A DNA stretch of 6,590 bases from Alphaproteobacteria bacterium. Its GTDB lineage: Bacteria > Pseudomonadota > Alphaproteobacteria > Caulobacterales > Maricaulaceae. The stretch lies in NCBI GenBank assembly GCA_030428405.1, contig JAUIEH010000162.1, forward strand, positions 1-6,590, given 5' to 3'. The notes under the pieces were generated by a model that was not told the origin of the DNA, did not search any database, and was given only the letters and a program-made list of their open reading frames with translations. This document shows positions 1-6,590 of this stretch, piece by piece. Both the position numbers and the translations under genes were made by a program. Numbering within the stretch: the first letter of the stretch is position 1; each line of letters begins with the position of its first letter.

Positions 1-795
1 GCGCGCGATCTGGTCAACTATATTCGCGACCGTGTCGAATCGCCCATCGCCGTCGTGCCGTTCGCTCAATACGCCAATTTCGGCACGGCGTCGGGCAGCG
101 AAGACGGCGTCATCGCGCCGACCATCGAAGTGGTGACCGGCGGCGGTCGTGGTCGTGGTCGCGGACGCGGACGCGGACGCGGCGGCCAGACGACCCAGAC
201 GGTTCCGGATCCGAACTGGCAGGGCTGCGTCGGCTCGCCGCCCGAGCCGTATAACCGCCGCAACGATCCGATCAACGGCGCCATGCCCGGCGTCTCCGGC
301 GTCGATTGCCCGGCCGAGCTGACGCGATTGACCACCAACCGTTCAACGGTCCTCAGCGCCATTTCCGGGCTGAATGCGGGCGGCTGGACCAATATTCCGT
401 CCGGTCTCATGGCGGGCTGGCGCACGCTGTCGCCGATCGCTCCCTTCGAGGACTCGCTCACCTTCCTTGAGCCGAACGAAGACGTGATGCGCGTCGCCGT
501 ATTGATGACGGACGGCGCCAATACGCGCTCGCAGACCGCGAACACGCCGCTGCATGACAGCTCGGCGCAGGGACACGCCGATGCGCGCACGGCGCAGATC
601 TGCGAGGCGATGAAGGATGACGGCATCCGCATTTACGCTGTTGCGTTCGAAATCAGCGATTCAAACACGCGTCGCATGCTCGAGCGCTGCGCCACTGAGC
701 CGTCAATGTACTACAACGCCAACAGCGCTGCGGATCTGAACGACGCCTTCGCGGCGATCGCGCGTGATGTCGTCGCGCTCTACATATCCGGATGA
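1..795 (+). CDS. TadE/TadG-like VWA-domain protein, C-terminal part (5' end outside window)
   Basis: The frame is open from base 1 and ends at TGA 793-795, giving 264 visible residues; the N-terminus and first MIDAS motif lie upstream of the window. It aligns end to end with residues 172-432 of the next gene, well over half identical by eye. Visible VWA features are the WTNIPSGL segment, whose Thr should be the second metal-site residue, and MTDGANT, whose Asp should be the third. Four cysteines (NWQGCVG, GVDCP, QICEAM, ERCATE) recur in the paralogue and may form disulfides outside the cytoplasm. An (Arg-Gly)n tract sits early in the visible part. The shared ending VVALYIS is typical of TadG-like VWA proteins as I know them. 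Such proteins are linked to Flp/Tad pilus assembly or surface adhesion, but no other tad gene is visible, so the role is inferred. An ATG at 55 lies inside the conserved domain and is not the true start. Confidence 0.85.
   Translation, partial: ARDLVNYIRDRVESPIAVVPFAQYANFGTASGSEDGVIAPTIEVVTGGGRGRGRGRGRGRGGQTTQTVPDPNWQGCVGSPPEPYNRRNDPINGAMPGVSGVDCPAELTRLTTNRSTVLSAISGLNAGGWTNIPSGLMAGWRTLSPIAPFEDSLTFLEPNEDVMRVAVLMTDGANTRSQTANTPLHDSSAQGHADARTAQICEAMKDDGIRIYAVAFEISDSNTRRMLERCATEPSMYYNANSAADLNDAFAAIARDVVALYISG
145..180 (+). repeat. In-frame GGNCGN hexanucleotide tract encoding six Gly-Arg units
   Basis: Six consecutive hexamers: GGTCGT twice, GGTCGC once, GGACGC three times. They encode (Gly-Arg)x6, flanked by additional glycines on both sides. 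The unit length is a multiple of three, so gain or loss of a unit would keep the frame. The paralogue downstream has a shorter, more degenerate Arg/Gly stretch at the equivalent place (about 1564-1605), which marks a variable loop of the VWA region. Confidence 0.85.
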
Positions 796-882
796 TGGTT
801 GCGGCGTTAGAAGGTTTATCAACTATTTATTTAATGGAATAATTACCAGGCTTAATAAACGCTCATTAGTATGAAATAACGA

Positions 883-922
883 GACTATTGGCGGAATTCT
901 CCACTGGAGACCGCTAATGGTT
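883..922 (+). promoter_or_regulatory. Leader hairpin enclosing the Shine-Dalgarno and start codon of the VWA gene at 917
   Basis: In the transcript, 883-894 can pair with 911-922 (12 pairs, three of them G-U). After a 3-nt bulge at 895-897 (AAU), 898-902 (UCUCC) pairs perfectly with 906-910 (GGAGA) around the loop ACU at 903-905. GGAGA is the Shine-Dalgarno of the following gene, six bases before the ATG at 917-919, and that ATG lies in the lower stem. Both ribosome-binding elements would therefore be hidden in one 17-pair stem. This suggests translational control, for example by temperature, a protein or another RNA, but only the pairing is seen. It could also act as a DNA dyad. Confidence 0.6.
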
Positions 923-2215
923 CGCTTCAACAAGAATAATACAACTTTGAAATCATTCGCCCGTTCCTCCAAAGGCAACGTGGCGATCGTGTTCGCGTTT
1001 CTGGTTCCCATCATCAGCGTCATGGTCGCCGGCGGGCTCGAGCTGTCCAATGGCGCAACCGCGCGCAATGCGCTGCAGGCGACGCTGGACAGCGCGGTGC
1101 TCGCCGCTGCGCGCTCGGGCTCGTTGGACGACGCCTCGCTCACAGCGGCGGGTCAACGCTTCGTCGACGCCAATCGCAGTTCGGTCTTGCGCGATGAAGA
1201 AGTGTCGGTCTCGATCACGAGCGAAGGCGAGCTCGGCGACCTCACCATTCGCGGGGAGGCCTCCATGCGCCTGCCCGGCATGTTCTCCGCCGTCGTCGGG
1301 CGGGAATACACGGTCATCGAAGCCACGTCCGAAGTCCGCGCCATCGAGGACCCGCAGCTTCAGATCGCGCTGGTGCTCGACGTGACAGGTTCGATGTCCG
1401 GCAGCAAGATTTCGACCTTACGCAGAGCTTCGCGCGATCTCGTGAATTACATCCGCGACCGCGTCGATGCGCCGATCGGCGTCGTGCCCTTCGCGCAATA
1501 CGTCAATGTCGGCGTGGAAAACGGCGATGAGGACGGCATCATCGAGCCTATGGTCGAGGAAGAAGGCCGTGGGCGCGGCCGACGCCGGCGCGGCGAGCGC
1601 GGCACGGCGCGCATGGTGCCGGATCCGGACTGGGAAGGCTGCGTGGGCTCGCCGTCGGACCCCTATAACCGGCGCGACGATCCCGTGAATGGCGCGATGC
1701 CCGGCTTGTCGGACGTTGACTGTCCGTCTACGCCGCTCTTGCGCCTGACGCTGAACCGTTCGGCCGTTCTCGATCGGATCGACGATCTCGGCGCCAGTGG
1801 CTGGACCTATATTCCGGCCGGCCTGCAATGGGGCTGGCGGGTCCTTTCGGACACTGCGCCTTTCGCCGAATCGCCGAGCTTTCTCGAAGAGCCCGACGAC
1901 AACATGCTGCAAGTGCTCGTGCTCATGACCGATGGCGACAATACGCGTTCGCAGCGCGATGAGTCTCCGTATCATGACAGTACAGCGCCCGGGCGTGCGG
2001 ACGCCTATACGCAGCAAATGTGCGATGCAATCAGCGATGACGGCGTGCTGATTTACACGGTGGCGTTTGAAATTTCGAACTCGCGGACGCGCAACATGCT
2101 GCGCGATTGCGCTTCTGAAGAGTCGATGTATTTCAACGCCAACAGCAACTCAGAACTGAGCGCCGCGTTCGAAGCGATCGCCCGCGACGTGGTGGCGCTT
2201 TACATCTCGCATTAA
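917..2215 (+). CDS. TadE/TadG-like VWA-domain protein, full length (432 aa)
   Basis: A short basic N-terminus (residues 1-20) precedes a hydrophobic segment at about 21-41 (NVAIVFAFLVPIISV...) of the TadE-like anchor type, then a region rich in small residues that resembles TadG proteins (NALQATLDSAVLAAA). The VWA domain starts near 150. Its metal-ion site is readable: D155-V-T157-G-S159 (Thr in place of the usual first Ser, common in this family), T297 in WTYIPAGL, and D339 in MTDGDNT. An Arg/Gly-rich loop lies at about 217-230. Four cysteines match those of the upstream paralogue. The protein is probably anchored in the inner membrane with the VWA domain outside, and may act in Flp/Tad pilus assembly or adhesion, although no pilin, TadA or secretin gene is visible. 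The ATG at 917 is chosen because GGAGA lies six bases upstream and the anchor follows directly. A 121-bp spacer separates it from its paralogue. Confidence 0.9.
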   Translation: MVRFNKNNTTLKSFARSSKGNVAIVFAFLVPIISVMVAGGLELSNGATARNALQATLDSAVLAAARSGSLDDASLTAAGQRFVDANRSSVLRDEEVSVSITSEGELGDLTIRGEASMRLPGMFSAVVGREYTVIEATSEVRAIEDPQLQIALVLDVTGSMSGSKISTLRRASRDLVNYIRDRVDAPIGVVPFAQYVNVGVENGDEDGIIEPMVEEEGRGRGRRRRGERGTARMVPDPDWEGCVGSPSDPYNRRDDPVNGAMPGLSDVDCPSTPLLRLTLNRSAVLDRIDDLGASGWTYIPAGLQWGWRVLSDTAPFAESPSFLEEPDDNMLQVLVLMTDGDNTRSQRDESPYHDSTAPGRADAYTQQMCDAISDDGVLIYTVAFEISNSRTRNMLRDCASEESMYFNANSNSELSAAFEAIARDVVALYISH

Positions 2216-2256
2216 TCCGTAATCGGCAAAGCCGCGCAGAATGCACGGCGGCGCCT

Positions 2257-3069
2257 CTAGAAATCGACGCGCACGCCCGCGGTCAGCCAGCTCGACATGC
2301 TTTCAAAGCGCGAGGGCAGGCCAGTGGTCGGCGCAAAGGCGTCGATGAAGCGGTCTTCGCTCGCCCCGCCGACGCGTCCGCCTGCAAAAGCTTCTGCGCG
2401 ACCGGAGAAATCGAAGCGCAAATCCGCCTCTAATCCGTAAAAGGCGTATTCCTCGATCGGGCGCTCGACCAGCACGCCGCCGACAACCGTTCGCTCGGTC
2501 CCATTCGCTGAAATCGCAGCGCCGGCGTGACCGCCCAGATCGACATAGAGGTTCGGCCCGACCAGATGGCTGTATTGCAGGTCGATCTCGAATTGCAGTT
2601 CTTCGCGCTCGAGGTCGTAATAGAGGAACGCGCTCGGCTCGAAATCGCGATTGAGCAGCTCGACATCGACGAAACCGCCGAGATGGAAGACGCCGCGCTC
2701 CTGGCCGTTATGGAAGATGCCGGGGCCGTCATTGCTGTAGAGGAACTGGGTGTAGCCGACATCGATCCAGACGCCGTCCCACCAGTTGAACGCAGCGCCC
2801 GCGAAGATCCGATACTCGTCATTGAACTCGAACGCGCCGTCGGGCTGTGACAGCGGCGCGGCGAGCGCCAGGCCGCCGTAGAACTCGCGGCCGCGCTGCG
2901 GCACAGAGACCTCCACCAGCGCATTGGCGGTGTCTTCGCCGAGCTGCGTGCCGCGATAGACATGCGCGCCGTCATAGGAGCCGCGCAGCGTGATGCGGGC
3001 CATGTCGTCCGCCGCCGCGGATAGGGGCGCGCTGAGACACAGGGCGGCGGCGAGCATCAATCTCGACAT
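2257..3069 (-). CDS. Putative TorF-type outer-membrane porin (270 aa)
   Basis: The chosen start (ATG at 3069-3067) has AAAGGA at 3080-3075, five bases upstream, and opens directly on a signal peptide, MSRLMLAAALCLSAPLSAAA, with likely cleavage before DD at 21-22. A longer open frame reaching 3483 overlaps secA and lacks these features. The mature part alternates aromatic and polar residues as in a beta-barrel and ends in Phe (VRVDF), the usual C-terminal outer-membrane signature. The early HVYRGTQLGEDTANA segment (about 36-50) resembles the Y-[VI]-[FY]-R-G motif near the N-terminus of the TorF/Gcw_chp family (TIGR02001), whose substrate is mostly unknown. Family assignment is by motif memory and is moderate; the outer-membrane barrel call is stronger. 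It lies 115 bp downstream of secA on the same strand and is convergent with the VWA gene. I see no clear promoter of its own. Confidence 0.75.
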   Translation of the reverse strand: MSRLMLAAALCLSAPLSAAADDMARITLRGSYDGAHVYRGTQLGEDTANALVEVSVPQRGREFYGGLALAAPLSQPDGAFEFNDEYRIFAGAAFNWWDGVWIDVGYTQFLYSNDGPGIFHNGQERGVFHLGGFVDVELLNRDFEPSAFLYYDLEREELQFEIDLQYSHLVGPNLYVDLGGHAGAAISANGTERTVVGGVLVERPIEEYAFYGLEADLRFDFSGRAEAFAGGRVGGASEDRFIDAFAPTTGLPSRFESMSSWLTAGVRVDF

Positions 3070-3074
3070 GGACG

Positions 3075-3080
3075 TCCTTT
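3075..3080 (-). promoter_or_regulatory. Ribosome binding site AAAGGA of the putative porin
   Basis: Read on the - strand, AAAGGA lies five bases before the ATG at 3069-3067. It decides between this start and the much longer upstream open frame, because the signal peptide begins exactly here. Confidence 0.7.
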
Positions 3081-3184
3081 CGGCGCGTCGTTTCGGGTGC
3101 GAATCAATCAACGCGACCATATGGCAATTCACGCAGACGCGGAACGCTGCGCGCAGTCGCTGGCTGACAAGAACTGGGCGCCGC

Positions 3185-6097
<2,913 letters not shown>

Positions 6098-6198
6098 TGC
6101 CCGCCTTGTCGCAGCGATTGAGGTGCGCCGCCGAGGCTGTCGCGCCGCATCGACGCTCGCCGCGGCCGCGCCAACGCCTCGACAGGCGCGCTGGCGTG

Positions 6199-6226
6199 AC
6201 TTAAGGAGCGCGTAAGATGCTGTCAA
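6199..6226 (-). promoter_or_regulatory. Candidate sigma70-type promoter of secA
   Basis: On the - strand there is a perfect TTGACA (6226-6221), a 16-bp spacer and TTAAGT (6204-6199), matching a -35/-10 pair. It would start transcription near 6192 and leave a leader of about 95 bases before the secA ATG. It lies in the 174-bp divergent gap (6098-6271). On the + strand a weak TAAGAT at 6213-6218 could serve the lipoprotein gene, but it has no good -35 partner. Confidence 0.5.
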
Positions 6227-6271
6227 CGCGACGCCAACAGCGTCCGTCATGACGCCGCAGCGGACTTTACC

Positions 6272-6590
6272 ATGCGAACCGCCCAATTGCGCGCCTCGCG
6301 CGTCTCAGCCTTCATCTTTGCAGCCGTCGCGCTCGTCGCCTGCGGCGAAGCCGGCGAGGACCGCGCCTCGGACCCGTTTTCCTCCGCTGTCGTGCGACTG
6401 GGAGACGCAGTCGCGGCCGAAGTCGACGGCACGCCGATCTATGTCTCCGACGTGCGCCGCGAGGCGGTCGCGCAGGGCGTGGCCGAAAGCGCCGAACCGC
6501 TCGATTCCGGCAGCCGGCGCTTTGATGAAGTGCTCGACGACCTCATTCACCGCCGCATCTTCGCGCTCGAAGCGCGTCGGCGCGAGCTGC
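6272..6590 (+). CDS. SurA/PpiC-type peptidyl-prolyl isomerase lipoprotein, N-terminal part (3' end outside window)
   Basis: 106 residues are visible before the window ends. A basic N-terminus and hydrophobic stretch lead to the lipobox L21-V-A-C24, followed by Gly-Glu, so the mature protein should be a lipoprotein anchored at Cys24. After a short linker, AAEVDGTPIYVSDVRRE (about 50-66) and the later VLDDLIHRRIFALEARRREL match the N-terminal chaperone-like helices of SurA/PrsA-type isomerases (a segment like 'xxVNGxxIxxxDVxxx', then 'xLdxLIxrxLLxxeA'). The catalytic parvulin domain would lie downstream and is not seen, so isomerase activity is inferred. A parvulin-like gene divergent from secA is a familiar alphaproteobacterial arrangement, which supports the call. 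The Shine-Dalgarno is weak (GCGGA at 6260-6264). The ATG at 6272 places the lipobox at a normal distance. Confidence 0.75.
   Translation, partial: MRTAQLRASRVSAFIFAAVALVACGEAGEDRASDPFSSAVVRLGDAVAAEVDGTPIYVSDVRREAVAQGVAESAEPLDSGSRRFDEVLDDLIHRRIFALEARRREL

Noticed and set aside
66..632. 188-residue open frame on the - strand opposite the first VWA gene
   Set aside because: Antisense shadow; its Pro-Arg repeat is just the complement of the Gly-Arg tract.
3110..3175. Possible secA terminator hairpin (CTGCGCGCAG, and CGCAG with CTGCG on the - strand)
   Set aside because: Short interrupted stems without a following T-run; in such GC-rich DNA these are expected by chance.
6098..6286. 63-residue N-terminal extension of the SecA open frame
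   Set aside because: It lacks similarity to SecA, covers the candidate promoter and overlaps the divergent gene's start. The start at 6097 matches the family N-terminus and has a ribosome binding site.

Overview
The window looks like a GC-rich alphaproteobacterial chromosome segment. The best taxonomic signals are the SecA N-terminus (MLNIARKMFG, then SANDRRV), SecA's Zn-binding C-terminus, and a divergently placed parvulin-type peptidyl-prolyl isomerase lipoprotein next to secA, an arrangement I recall from many alphaproteobacteria. The TadE/TadG-like von Willebrand factor A (VWA) proteins and the TorF-type porin also fit. A stalked or marine group such as Caulobacterales or Hyphomonadaceae relatives is a guess, not shown.

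Layout: (1) bases 1-795, + strand, are the C-terminal 264 residues of a VWA protein cut by the left window edge. (2) Bases 796-916 are an unusually AT-rich spacer. It ends in a long imperfect hairpin that buries both the Shine-Dalgarno sequence and the ATG of the next gene. (3) Bases 917-2215, + strand, are a complete 432-residue paralogue of gene 1, with a TadE-like N-terminal membrane anchor followed by a VWA domain. (4) After a 41-bp convergent gap, 3069-2257 on the - strand encodes a 270-residue putative outer-membrane beta-barrel of the TorF/Gcw_chp type. (5) Bases 6097-3185, - strand, are secA (970 residues), complete from Walker A to the CxC...CH zinc site, with an extra segment of about 46 residues in its second nucleotide-binding domain. 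(6) A 174-bp divergent promoter region holds a good sigma70-like candidate for secA. (7) Bases 6272-6590, + strand, are the N-terminal part of a lipoprotein that resembles a SurA/PpiC-type peptidyl-prolyl isomerase, cut by the right edge.

How they fit together: SecA is the motor of the general secretion pathway, and the other four proteins all look like export clients (membrane-anchored VWA proteins, a signal-peptide porin, a lipoprotein). The lipoprotein may help fold exported envelope proteins. The shared envelope theme is inference from sequence features. No CRISPR array, insertion sequence, tRNA or rRNA gene was seen. The two most unusual items are the start-codon-sequestering hairpin at 883-922 and the Gly-Arg hexanucleotide tract inside the first VWA gene.
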